Translations under genes and position numbers: made by a program
Notes under the pieces: model-generated
What the model was told of the DNA's origin: nothing
The model's database searches: none
The model's input: the letters and a program-made list of their open reading frames with translations, nothing else
Assembly (NCBI RefSeq): GCF_048565625.1
Contig: NZ_JBLZUR010000002.1
Span: 1,488,001 to 1,552,000, forward strand
Direction: 5' to 3'
DNA length: 64,000 nucleotides
DNA from: JBLZUR01 sp048565625
Lineage (GTDB): Bacteria; Pseudomonadota; Alphaproteobacteria; Sphingomonadales; Sphingomonadaceae
Shown here: piece after piece, positions 1 to 7,844 of the stretch
Layout of the letters: each line of letters starts with the position of its first letter
How positions within the stretch are numbered: the stretch's first letter is position 1

Positions 1-122
1 CATGTCAGGCACTTAGCGGCAGGAAAGCTGACGATTTGCAGCCGATCCCACCGCGAAAGCCGGACAGGGCCGCACTGGCATATCGATCCCATCCGGTCAA
101 CGCTGTTGCCAAGGCCGGGCCG

Positions 123-1040
123 TCAGCCCCCGCGCCCATCCTCCGGCCACAAACGCGCCGCGCCCCGGACCCCGGAAGAGTCGCCCCATTTCGCCGGCGC
201 GATCACCGCGCGCCATTCGTCGGCGAACACGTAGCGCTCGATCACGGCGGGCAGGCGATCGTAGAGTTCAGGCACGTTCGACATGCCGCCACCGAGGACG
301 AACACGTCGGGGTCGATCAGGTTCGCCGCCATCGCCATCGCGCGGCCGAGGCGGTCGACGTAGAGGTCGAGCGTCTCGACGGCACCGGGTTCCCCCGCCC
401 GCGCCGCCGTGACGATCTCGGCGGCGTCCGTGACCGCGCCCGTGCGCTCCAGATGGTCGCGGCGGATGCCGGTGCCCGACACCCACATCTCCAGGCACCC
501 ATGCTGGCCGCACCAGCAGCTCGGGCCCGGCACCTCGGCGAAGCCCGGCCAGGGGAGGGGTACATGGCCCCATTCGCCCGCGATGCCGTTGGCGCCGGTC
601 ACCGTGCGCCCGTCCACCACCACCCCGCCGCCGCAGCCCGTACCGATGATGATCGCGAACGCGGTGCGTGCGCCCGCCGCCGCACCGTCATGCGCCTCCG
701 ACAAAGCGAGGCAGTTGGCGTCGTTCTCGATCCTGACCGGCCGGCCGAGCGCCACCTCGACATCCGCCCCGAACGGCCGGCCATTCAGGAAGGTGGCGTT
801 GGCGTTGCGCATGAGGCCGGTGCGCGGGGAGGGCGAGCCGGCGATGCCGATGCCGACACTCGCCTCGCCGCCGATCGCGGCCCCGGTCTCGCGGATGAGG
901 CGCACCGTCTCCGCGACCGCCGCCTCATAGTTCCTGGGCGTCGGAGTCCGAACCCGGTGCAGCCATTCGCCATCCGCGCCGATCGCCGCGGTCTCGATCT
1001 TGGTGCCGCCGAAATCGATGCCGATGCGGGGGCGGGTCAC
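123..1040 (-). CDS. ROK-family sugar kinase (fructokinase-like)
   Basis: Predicted cytosolic ATP-dependent hexose kinase of 305 aa, the normal length for the ROK family. Residues about 6-15 carry the DFGGTK phosphate-binding motif. A GTGCGGG glycine loop lies in the middle, followed by the ROK zinc cluster CWCGQHGCLE. Start is GTG. It overlaps the stop of the chorismate mutase upstream as GTGA, so the two are probably co-translated. Family membership is clear. The substrate (fructose, mannose, glucose or N-acetyl sugar) cannot be read from the sequence, and Mak-type fructokinase is the closest guess. Confidence 0.9.
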   Translation of the reverse strand: MTRPRIGIDFGGTKIETAAIGADGEWLHRVRTPTPRNYEAAVAETVRLIRETGAAIGGEASVGIGIAGSPSPRTGLMRNANATFLNGRPFGADVEVALGRPVRIENDANCLALSEAHDGAAAGARTAFAIIIGTGCGGGVVVDGRTVTGANGIAGEWGHVPLPWPGFAEVPGPSCWCGQHGCLEMWVSGTGIRRDHLERTGAVTDAAEIVTAARAGEPGAVETLDLYVDRLGRAMAMAANLIDPDVFVLGGGMSNVPELYDRLPAVIERYVFADEWRAVIAPAKWGDSSGVRGAARLWPEDGRGG

Positions 1041-1321
1041 GCCTTCTCGCGCTCCCGCTCATGGTGGCGGATCACCTCGTCGATGATGAAGCGGAGGAAC
1101 TTCTCGGAGAAGTCGGGGTCGAGCTGGGCGTCGGCCGCGAGGCGGCGCAACCGCTCGATCTGCGCCTTTTCCCGCCCCGGATCGGCGGGAGGCAGGCCGT
1201 GCTCGGCCTTGTACTGGCCAACGGCCTTGGTGATGCGGAAGCGTTCGGCGAGCATGCAGACGAGCGCCGCGTCGATATTGTCGATGCTCTGGCGGAACCC
1301 GCCCAGCGCCTCACCGGTCAT
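1037..1321 (-). CDS. Chorismate mutase, AroQ class
   Basis: Small all-helical enzyme of 94 aa that converts chorismate to prephenate for phenylalanine and tyrosine synthesis. The start region FRQSIDNIDAALVCMLAERF matches helix 1 of AroQ with its catalytic Arg. A KAVGQYK lysine segment and a C-terminal IIDEVIRHH helix follow. I chose the ATG at 1321 because GGAGGGAC lies just upstream; longer in-frame reading (to about 1558) runs antisense over the prenyl synthase gene. It is the first gene of a two-gene operon with the ROK kinase and is divergent from the polyprenyl synthase. No regulatory ACT domain or prephenate dehydratase is fused to it. Confidence 0.9.
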   Translation of the reverse strand: MTGEALGGFRQSIDNIDAALVCMLAERFRITKAVGQYKAEHGLPPADPGREKAQIERLRRLAADAQLDPDFSEKFLRFIIDEVIRHHEREREKA

Positions 1322-1424
1322 CCGTCCCTCCGCAGCCTGTTCACCCTGCTCTTGGACGCACCCGCCGCCCGCCGCAACCCCGCCAAGCTGGACAACCGCC
1401 ATGCGAGCGCGCAAGGGGCGGCGC

Positions 1425-2438
1425 GTGACAGCCGACGTCGTGCCCCTCAACCGCACCCGCGAACCCTCGCTCGACCCGATCATGGCGCTGGTCGCCACCG
1501 ACATGAACCGGGTCAACCAGGTCATCCTCGACCGGATGCAGAGCGAGATTCCGCTCATACCCGAGCTTGCCGGTTACCTGATCGCCGGCGGCGGCAAGCG
1601 GATGCGGCCGATGCTGACGCTCGCCTGCGCGGCGTTGCTCGACTATCAGGGCAGCCGCCACCACAAGCTCGCCGCCGCGGTAGAGTTCATCCACACCGCG
1701 ACCCTCCTCCACGACGATGTGGTCGACGGATCGGGCCTGCGCCGGGGCAAGCGGACCGCCAACGTGATCTGGGGCAATCCGGCGAGCGTGCTGGTCGGCG
1801 ATTTCCTGTTCTCCCGCTCGTTCGAGCTGATGGTCGAGGACGGGTCGCTCCGCGTGCTCAAGATCCTGTCGAGCGCGTCGGCGGTGATCGCCGAGGGGGA
1901 GGTCAACCAGCTTTCCGCCCAGCGCCGGATCGAGACCGACGAGCAGACCTATCTCGACATCATCTCGGCCAAGACCGCAGCGCTCTTCGCCGCCGCCTGC
2001 CGCATCGCAGGCGTCGTCGCCGAGCGGGAGCCCGATGTGGAGCAGGCGCTCGACGCCTATGGCCGCAACCTCGGCATCGCCTTCCAACTGGTCGACGATG
2101 CGATCGACTATCTGTCGGATGGCAAGACGATGGGCAAGGACACCGGCGACGACTTCCGCGACGGCAAGGTGACGCTGCCCGTCATCCTCGCCAACGCCCG
2201 TGGCGACGAGGCGGAGCGCAAGTTCTGGCGCGACGCGATGCACGGGCGGCGTGTGTCGGACGAGGACTTGGACTATGCGACCGGCCTGCTCCGCTCGACC
2301 GGCGCGATCGACGACACGCTCGCCCGCGCCCGCCACTACGGCCAGCGCGCGATCGACGCCCTCGGCAGCTTCCCCGCGAACCGCGCCAAGGCGGCGCTGA
2401 TCGAGGCCGTCGACTTCGCAGTGGCGCGGGCTTACTAG
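1425..2438 (+). CDS. ispB: Polyprenyl diphosphate synthase (octaprenyl/decaprenyl type)
   Basis: Trans-prenyltransferase that builds the ubiquinone side chain from IPP and an allylic primer. The product is 337 aa. The first Asp-rich motif is DDVVD at residues 97-101 after LLH, and the second is FQLVDDAID near residue 220. GGGKRMRP near residue 55-62 is the usual IPP-binding segment. I chose the GTG at 1425, preceded by AAGGGG at 7-8 nt. An in-frame ATG at 1401 is possible. The frame stays open back to position 36, but only as a GC-rich shadow of the antisense genes. Chain length (C40 or C50) cannot be fixed from sequence; sphingomonads usually make Q-10. Confidence 0.9.
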   Translation: MTADVVPLNRTREPSLDPIMALVATDMNRVNQVILDRMQSEIPLIPELAGYLIAGGGKRMRPMLTLACAALLDYQGSRHHKLAAAVEFIHTATLLHDDVVDGSGLRRGKRTANVIWGNPASVLVGDFLFSRSFELMVEDGSLRVLKILSSASAVIAEGEVNQLSAQRRIETDEQTYLDIISAKTAALFAAACRIAGVVAEREPDVEQALDAYGRNLGIAFQLVDDAIDYLSDGKTMGKDTGDDFRDGKVTLPVILANARGDEAERKFWRDAMHGRRVSDEDLDYATGLLRSTGAIDDTLARARHYGQRAIDALGSFPANRAKAALIEAVDFAVARAY

Positions 2439-2460
2439 AACCTAGAGCCGTCCCTTGAAT

Positions 2461-2526
2461 GTGCTCCTGCGAAAGCAGGAGCCTGAGACGAACCGGTCGC
2501 TTGGGCTCCTGCCTTCGCAGGAGCAC
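2461..2526. repeat. Inverted repeat between ispB and the DUF72 gene
   Basis: Two 23-nt arms (2461-2483 and 2504-2526) are near-perfect reverse complements with one mismatch. The outer sequence is GTGCTCCTGCG and its complement. Each arm is itself a small hairpin, so the element can fold as a clover or long stem. It lies between two convergent genes and could act as a bidirectional terminator. It looks like a dispersed REP/MITE-type repeat; only this copy is in the window. Confidence 0.75.
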
Positions 2527-2541
2527 GGGCCGGTTGCTAAA

Positions 2542-3291
2542 TCACCTCACCCGCTCGATCAGGGCCATCGCCGCGGCCGGATTGCGGACCTTGGCGCCTG
2601 AGATGAAGTAGGCGAAGACGTCGCCGCGCTCCGCCCAGGCGCGGGTCTGGGCGGAGAACCCGTCGAGTTCGCTGTCTGTGACACCGGCCGCCAATTCCTC
2701 CCGGCTCGACATCAGCCGCGCATAGGTGAAGTCGGCGGTGGCCGCGTCGATCAGCGGCCAGCCCGGTTCCTCATCGTCCAGCCCGTAGACGATGGCGCAG
2801 CCGTACTTGCCCGCGAGGTCGATGAACTGAGGGCAATCGAAGCTCTGGTTGCGGACCTCCAGCGCATGCCGGAGCTTCAGGCCGTCCCGCTCCTTCGGCA
2901 GCAGCTTCAGGAAGCCTTCGAAGTCCTCGGCGTCGAACTTTTTGGTTCCCATGAACTGCCAGTTGATCGGCCCCAGCTTGTCGCCGAGCTCCGTCATGCC
3001 CTGACCCAGGAACTTCTCGATCGACTCGGCCGCACCCGCCAGTTCCTTGCGGTTGGTGCAGAACCGGCTCGCCTTCACCGAGAAGACGAATCCTTCCGGC
3101 GTCTCGTCCCGCCACTTGCGCCAACTGTCCGGCTTGAAGGTCGAGTAATACGTGCCGTTGATCTCGATCGAAGTCAGGCGCTCGGCGGCGTAGGACAGCT
3201 CCTTCTTCTGAGTCAGCCCCTCGGGGTAGAAGACGCCGCGCCACGGCTCGAAGGTCCAGCCGCCGATGCCGATGCGGATCGTGCCTGCCAT
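2542..3291 (-). CDS. DUF72 (YecE-like) TIM-barrel protein
   Basis: The 249-aa protein matches the DUF72/YecE family, a TIM-barrel fold of unknown biochemical role. Typical signatures are IGIGGWTFEPWRGVFYPEGL at the N-terminus, EINGTYYSTFKPDSWRKW, and a C-terminal YFISGAK segment. I chose the ATG at 3291 because the conserved N-terminus begins there. Reading further upstream in this frame crosses into hrpB on the other strand. It is divergent from hrpB with a 29-nt gap. The family is clear but no reaction can be assigned. Confidence 0.88.
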   Translation of the reverse strand: MAGTIRIGIGGWTFEPWRGVFYPEGLTQKKELSYAAERLTSIEINGTYYSTFKPDSWRKWRDETPEGFVFSVKASRFCTNRKELAGAAESIEKFLGQGMTELGDKLGPINWQFMGTKKFDAEDFEGFLKLLPKERDGLKLRHALEVRNQSFDCPQFIDLAGKYGCAIVYGLDDEEPGWPLIDAATADFTYARLMSSREELAAGVTDSELDGFSAQTRAWAERGDVFAYFISGAKVRNPAAAMALIERVR

Positions 3292-3320
3292 TCGCCGCTC
3301 CTCTTGCCTAAGGGGAGGGC

Positions 3321-5753
3321 GTGACCGAACGCCTGCCCATCCACGACGTGCTGCCTGCCCTGCTGGACGTGCTCCGGCAAGAGTCCTCGGCCGTGCTCGT
3401 GGCGCCACCCGGCGCGGGCAAAACGACGGCGGTCGCCCCTGCGCTGCTCGGCGAGGAATGGTGCAGCGGCGAGATTCTGCTGCTCTCCCCCCGTCGCCTC
3501 GCCGCCCGCGCTGCGGCGGAACGGATGGCGGCGCTGGCAGGCGAGCCGGTCGGCCGGACCTTCGGCTACGCCACCCGCATGGACAGCAAGCGGTCGGCCA
3601 CGACGCGTGTGACGGTGCTGACCGAGGGTATCTTCCGCAACCGCATCCAGGCCGATCCCGAACTTGCCGGCGTCTCCGCCGTGCTGTTCGACGAGGTTCA
3701 CGAACGCAGCCTCGATAGCGACTTCGGCCTGGCTTTGGCCCTCGACGCGCAGGTGGCGCTCCGCCCCGACCTCCGCCTGCTCGCCATGTCGGCGACCCTG
3801 GACGGTGCGCGCTTCTCCCGCCTGATGGACGGCGCGCCGGTGATCGAGAGCGAGGGCAGGGCACATCCCCTCGACCTCCGCCATATCGGCCGGCGGGCGG
3901 AGGCGCGGATCGAGGACGAGATGGCGGCCGCCATCCGGCGCGCGGTGGAAGAGGAAGAGGGCGGCATCCTCGCTTTCCTGCCCGGCGTGGCCGAGATCGA
4001 GCGCACCGCCGACCGCCTTACCGGCCTGCCATCGCAGGTCGAGGTCCACCGCCTGCACGGGACGCTCGACCCGACGGAGCAGCGTGCCGCGATCGCCGCC
4101 GCCCCGCCCGGCAAGCGCAAGGTGGTGCTGGCAACCTCGATCGCTGAGACCAGCCTGACCCTCGACGGGGTCCGCGTGGTGGTGGACTCCGGCCTCGCCC
4201 GTCGTCCGCGCTACGATCGCGGCGCCGGCATGACCCGGCTCGTGACCGAGCGGGTCAGCCAGGCCGCCGCTGCCCAGCGGGCCGGCCGTGCGGGGCGGCA
4301 GGCGCCCGGTGTGGCCTATCGCCTGTGGGAGGCCGCCGCGACGGCGGGCCTGCCGCCCTACGATCCGCCCGAGATCCTGGAGGCGGACCTGTCGGCGCTG
4401 GTGCTCGATTGCGCGCTCTGGGGGGTGACGGACCCGGCGAGCCTGCGCTGGCTCGATCCGCCACCCGCGCCTGCGGTCGCGGAGGCACGCAAGCGCCTCG
4501 CTGCATTGGACGCGATCGATGCCGACGGGCGTGTCACGACGCATGGTCGCGCTATCGCCGCTTTGCCGGTCGCGCCGCGCATCGGGCATATGCTGGTGCG
4601 CGGCGGGGAATTGGGCTTGGGCGGGGTGGCCGGGGAGGTCGCCGTCCTGCTTGGCGAACGGGGCCTTGGCGGCGACAGTGCCGATCTCGCCCAGCGCATC
4701 GAGCGCTGGCGTCGCGAGAAGGGCAGGCGCGCCGATGCGGCGAGGGCACTGGCGCGCCGGCTTGCTCCATCGGGCGTGAGCGGCGGCGGGGAGTATGCCA
4801 TCGCCACCTGCATCGCCCTGGCGTTTCCGGATCGGATCGCGCGGCGGCGCGACTCGTCGGGCGAGAACTGGGCATCGACCGGCGGGCGCGGGTTCCGCCT
4901 CGATCCGCTGTCGCCGCTCGCCCGCGCCGAATGGCTCGCCGTGGCCGAGACGCAAGGGGCCGCCTCCGGCGCGCGCATCCTCTCCGCCGCCGCGATCGAC
5001 CTCGTCACGATCGAGGCGCTCTTCGCGGACCGGATCGAAGCGCGCCGCGAGGTGCGTTTCGATCCCGCTACCGGCGGCATCACCGCGACGCGCGAGCGCC
5101 GCCTGGGTGCGCTGAAGCTGGGCGGCGGCCCGGATAACGCGCCCGACAAGGCAGCGATCGCTGCCGCCTTGCTGGAGGGGGTGCGCCAGGGCGGGCTCTC
5201 GCTGCTTCCCTGGCCGGACGCTGCCGAGGCGCTGCGAACCCGCGCGCGCTATGCCGGCCTGGATCTCCTGTCAGACGATGCGCTGCTTGCGGATCTGGAC
5301 GACTGGCTCCCGCCGCTGCTGGAGGGACGGCGCCGCTTGTCCGTCATTCCCGCTCACGATCTGCTGCAGGCGCTGGAGAGCCGCCTCGGCTGGGACGGCA
5401 GGCAGCAGGTCGATCGGGTCGCCCCGGCGGAATTCGTCACGCCGCTCGGGACTCGCCACGCCATCGACTATGCGGCCGAGGGCGGACCCGCCGTCGAACT
5501 GCGCGTGCAGGCGCTGTTCGGCCTTGCCGTCCACCCGGTCGTCGGGGAGGGCAGGGTGCCGCTGGTCCTCCGCCTTACGTCTCCTGCGGGCCGCCCGATC
5601 CAGACCACCCGCGACTTGCCCGGCTTCTGGTCGGGCAGCTGGGCGGCCGTCGCCAAGGAGATGCGCGGTCGCTATCCGAGGCATCCGTGGCCGGACGATC
5701 CCGCAGCCGCCGATCCGACCCTCCGGACCAAGCGCGCGCAGGCGCGGTCTTGA
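3321..5753 (+). CDS. hrpB: ATP-dependent RNA helicase HrpB
   Basis: DEAH-family helicase of 810 aa, full length for HrpB. Walker A APPGAGKTT is near residues 28-36, the DEVH box LFDEVHERS near 118, AMSATLDG follows, and the motif VI run QRAGRAGR lies near 318. The C-terminal HrpB domain is present to the end (WSGSWAAVAKEMRGRYPRHPWPDDP). Start is GTG with GAGG a few bases upstream. The role of HrpB in bacteria is poorly known; it resembles HrpA, which acts on ribosomal and messenger RNA. Confidence 0.95.
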   Translation: MTERLPIHDVLPALLDVLRQESSAVLVAPPGAGKTTAVAPALLGEEWCSGEILLLSPRRLAARAAAERMAALAGEPVGRTFGYATRMDSKRSATTRVTVLTEGIFRNRIQADPELAGVSAVLFDEVHERSLDSDFGLALALDAQVALRPDLRLLAMSATLDGARFSRLMDGAPVIESEGRAHPLDLRHIGRRAEARIEDEMAAAIRRAVEEEEGGILAFLPGVAEIERTADRLTGLPSQVEVHRLHGTLDPTEQRAAIAAAPPGKRKVVLATSIAETSLTLDGVRVVVDSGLARRPRYDRGAGMTRLVTERVSQAAAAQRAGRAGRQAPGVAYRLWEAAATAGLPPYDPPEILEADLSALVLDCALWGVTDPASLRWLDPPPAPAVAEARKRLAALDAIDADGRVTTHGRAIAALPVAPRIGHMLVRGGELGLGGVAGEVAVLLGERGLGGDSADLAQRIERWRREKGRRADAARALARRLAPSGVSGGGEYAIATCIALAFPDRIARRRDSSGENWASTGGRGFRLDPLSPLARAEWLAVAETQGAASGARILSAAAIDLVTIEALFADRIEARREVRFDPATGGITATRERRLGALKLGGGPDNAPDKAAIAAALLEGVRQGGLSLLPWPDAAEALRTRARYAGLDLLSDDALLADLDDWLPPLLEGRRRLSVIPAHDLLQALESRLGWDGRQQVDRVAPAEFVTPLGTRHAIDYAAEGGPAVELRVQALFGLAVHPVVGEGRVPLVLRLTSPAGRPIQTTRDLPGFWSGSWAAVAKEMRGRYPRHPWPDDPAAADPTLRTKRAQARS

Positions 5754-5805
5754 CGGGGACGTGCTCTGGCGGCAGGTCGCGGGCACTCATTCCAGAGAGG
5801 CCTCC

Positions 5806-6102
5806 ATGCCCACGGCGCGCATCTACCAGCGGATCAAAAGCTCCATGCAGTCGGGCAAGGCCCAGGTCGGCAGCTGGGTGCTGGAACATGAGCCGACCGA
5901 GGCGAAGCGCGCCGATCCGCTGACCGGATGGGCGGGTTCGGGCGACACCAACGGCCAAATCCGCCTGACCTTTCCGACGCTCGACAAGGCGGTGGAATAC
6001 GCTCGTGCGCAGGGCATGGCGTACCATGTCGTGCCGGCCGGCGAGAAGGTGCTGAAGATCCAGGCCTATGCCGACAATTTCTCCGGCGTGGCGATCGACT
6101 GA
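5806..6102 (+). CDS. Complex I accessory subunit, NDUFS4-like (ETC_C1_NDUFA4 family)
   Basis: Small protein of 98 aa that matches the bacterial homologue of mitochondrial NDUFS4, an accessory subunit of NADH:ubiquinone oxidoreductase found in alphaproteobacteria. Diagnostic segments are ARIYQRIKSSMQSG, WVLEHEP, DPLTGWAGSGDT and a YADNFSG end. ATG at 5806 is preceded by AGAGAGGCC. It lies 52 nt after hrpB and away from any nuo operon, the usual situation for this subunit. By homology it sits near the NADH-binding arm of complex I on the cytoplasmic side. Confidence 0.88.
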   Translation: MPTARIYQRIKSSMQSGKAQVGSWVLEHEPTEAKRADPLTGWAGSGDTNGQIRLTFPTLDKAVEYARAQGMAYHVVPAGEKVLKIQAYADNFSGVAID

Positions 6103-6120
6103 CGGCTGAACCGGCGCCGC

Positions 6121-6657
6121 TCAGCCCTCGTAGCGGAGTAGCGTCAGGCGCGCCTTTCCGAACTGGCGCTCGGCGTCGATGGTGAAGCCGGGGACGTCGA
6201 TCTCCTCGGTCCGTGCGGTCTCGATGCTCGCCCAGGCTCCCGATGCAACCCCGCCGCGATGGGCGAGGTGGGAGAGGGCGCGCTGCCCCAGACCGGTATT
6301 GTAGGGCGGATCGATCAGGATGAGGTCGAGCGGGCGGGTGCTGGCGAAGCGCTCGGCCGCAAGCTGGCGGATGTCGGGCGAGAGCCCCAGCCGGCTCGCA
6401 TTGGCCTTGATCGCGGCGAGGGCGGCGCTGTCCTGTTCGACGAAGACGCAATCCGCAGCACCCCGCGACAACGCCTCCAGCCCGAGCGCGCCCGAGCCGG
6501 CGAAGAGGTCGGCGGCATGCAACCCCTCGAAGCTGCCGAGGCGGCTGGTCAGCATGGAGAACAGCGCCTCGCGGACGCGGTCGGCGGTGGGGCGGGTGGT
6601 GGCACCCGCCGGGGCGACGAGCGGGCGGCCACGGTAGAGCCCGGCGATTATGCGCAT
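6121..6657 (-). CDS. rsmD: 16S rRNA (guanine966-N2)-methyltransferase RsmD
   Basis: SAM-dependent methyltransferase of 178 aa that modifies G966 of 16S rRNA. It begins MRIIAGLYRGRPL, as RsmD does. SAM motif I is ADLFAGSGALGLEALSRGA and the catalytic motif IV is LILIDPPYN. I chose the ATG at 6657; a TTG one codon upstream is less likely. The Shine-Dalgarno GGGAGGA sits 5 nt before the ATG and is part of the inverted repeat at 6660-6800. It lies downstream of the RluB-like gene on the same strand, so the two RNA-modification genes probably form a unit. Confidence 0.93.
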   Translation of the reverse strand: MRIIAGLYRGRPLVAPAGATTRPTADRVREALFSMLTSRLGSFEGLHAADLFAGSGALGLEALSRGAADCVFVEQDSAALAAIKANASRLGLSPDIRQLAAERFASTRPLDLILIDPPYNTGLGQRALSHLAHRGGVASGAWASIETARTEEIDVPGFTIDAERQFGKARLTLLRYEG

Positions 6658-6659
6658 CA

Positions 6660-6800
6660 AATCCTCCCTGAGCTTGCTCGGGGAGGGGGACCGCCGCCGA
6701 AGGCGGTGGTGGGGGAGTAGAGGCGCAGAGGGCGGTTACACCGCCGCCCCTCCACCATGCTGCGCATGGTCCCCCTCCCCAAGCATCGCTTAGGGAGGAT
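6660..6800. repeat. REP-like inverted repeat, family B, copy 1
   Basis: GC-rich intergenic element with nested palindromes. The outer arms ATCCTCCCTGAGC and its complement (TTAGGGAGGAT) bracket inner hairpins. The segment CCCCTCCACCATGCTGCGCA with the following GGTCCCCCTCCCC recurs in diverged form near 22145-22190. The distal arm provides the ribosome-binding site of rsmD. No ORF or RNA gene was recognised inside. Confidence 0.75.
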
Positions 6801-7636
6801 CATTTGAGTGTCTTCCGGAACACCACGAGATCGTGCTGGCGGATCTCATCCACCGCGCCGACCGGCAGGTCCTCCAGCGCGAAGGGGCCGTAGCTGGTGC
6901 GGATCAGGCGGCTGACCTGCAGGCCGAGGAACTCGAGGACGCGGCGCACCTCCCGGTTCTTGCCTTCGGTCAGGCGCATCTCGACCCAGCCGTTGCGACC
7001 GGTGCGCCGTTCGAGGTTGGCGTCGATCGAGCCGTAGCGCACGCCCTCGATCTCGACACCGTGGATAAGGTCCTCCAGCTGTTCCTGGCTTACCGAACCG
7101 AACACGCGGGCGCGGTAGGTGCGCTCGACGCCGGTCGAGGGAAGTTCCAGCTGGCGCTTCAGCTCGCCGTCCGTGGTGAGGAGGAGCAGGCCCTCGGTAT
7201 TCAGATCGAGGCGCCCCACCGGCATGACGCGCGGCAGGTCCTTCGGCAGCTTGTCGTAGATCGTCGGCCGGCCCTTCGGATCCCGCTCGGTGGTGAGCAG
7301 GGCGGTCGGCTTGTGGAAACGGAACAGGCGGGCGGGGGCGGGCGCCTTCACCTCGTTGCCGTCGACCGTGACGCCGTGAAGCGAGGTCAGCAGCGTCGCC
7401 GGCGTGTCGAGGACCGTGCCGTTCAGCGCGATCCGCCCTTCGGCGATCATCCGCTCAATCTCACGCCGCGAGGCTATGCCCGCCCGCGCGAGCAGCTTGG
7501 CGATGCGCTCCGGCGCGCCCTTCGGCTTGGGCGCGGCGACGGTGCGGGGCGGGGCGGCGGAGCGGCCCGGGCCGCGCCGGGGCCGATCGCCAGGGGGCTT
7601 CTGACCGGGAGGTCGGGAGAGGGGAGGCTTGGACAT
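6800..7636 (-). CDS. rluB: Pseudouridine synthase, RluB/RsuA family
   Basis: Protein of 278 aa that isomerises a uridine in rRNA. Residues 1-42 form a Pro/Arg/Lys-rich tail typical of alphaproteobacterial RluB-like enzymes. An S4 RNA-binding domain follows (KLLARAGIASRREIERMI). The catalytic domain contains GRLDLNTEGLLLLTTDGEL with the active Asp. The C-terminal EGKNREVRRVLEFLGLQV is characteristic. RluB (23S U2605) is favoured over RsuA by the extended termini, but the target base is inferred. Confidence 0.88.
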   Translation of the reverse strand: MSKPPLSRPPGQKPPGDRPRRGPGRSAAPPRTVAAPKPKGAPERIAKLLARAGIASRREIERMIAEGRIALNGTVLDTPATLLTSLHGVTVDGNEVKAPAPARLFRFHKPTALLTTERDPKGRPTIYDKLPKDLPRVMPVGRLDLNTEGLLLLTTDGELKRQLELPSTGVERTYRARVFGSVSQEQLEDLIHGVEIEGVRYGSIDANLERRTGRNGWVEMRLTEGKNREVRRVLEFLGLQVSRLIRTSYGPFALEDLPVGAVDEIRQHDLVVFRKTLK

Positions 7637-7844
7637 CCGCCCTGTCCTAGCGATTTCCGTCGGAGAGCGGGAGTGGGAGAGCGTAGGGCGGTCCTATTGG
7701 CTCGGAAGCGCCGTTTCGCGTCGTTTGCGCGACGTTACAGATAAGTTACAGATTATGCGCGATATGGATGGAACCGGACCAAGGGACGCGCGTTGGCGCA
7801 TGCAGTTTGATATGGATCAAGGAAGCGGCTGTTTGCCCGAGACC

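Noticed and set aside
1..122. Possible gene start (CAT at 1-3 on the plus strand, i.e. ATG on minus)
   Set aside because: Only the first codon could be inside the window, so nothing can be supported.
36..1424. Long open frame upstream of and in frame with the polyprenyl synthase
   Set aside because: It is antisense to two clearly conserved genes (ROK kinase and chorismate mutase) and its translation is low-complexity Arg/Ala/His-rich. It is a GC-driven shadow.
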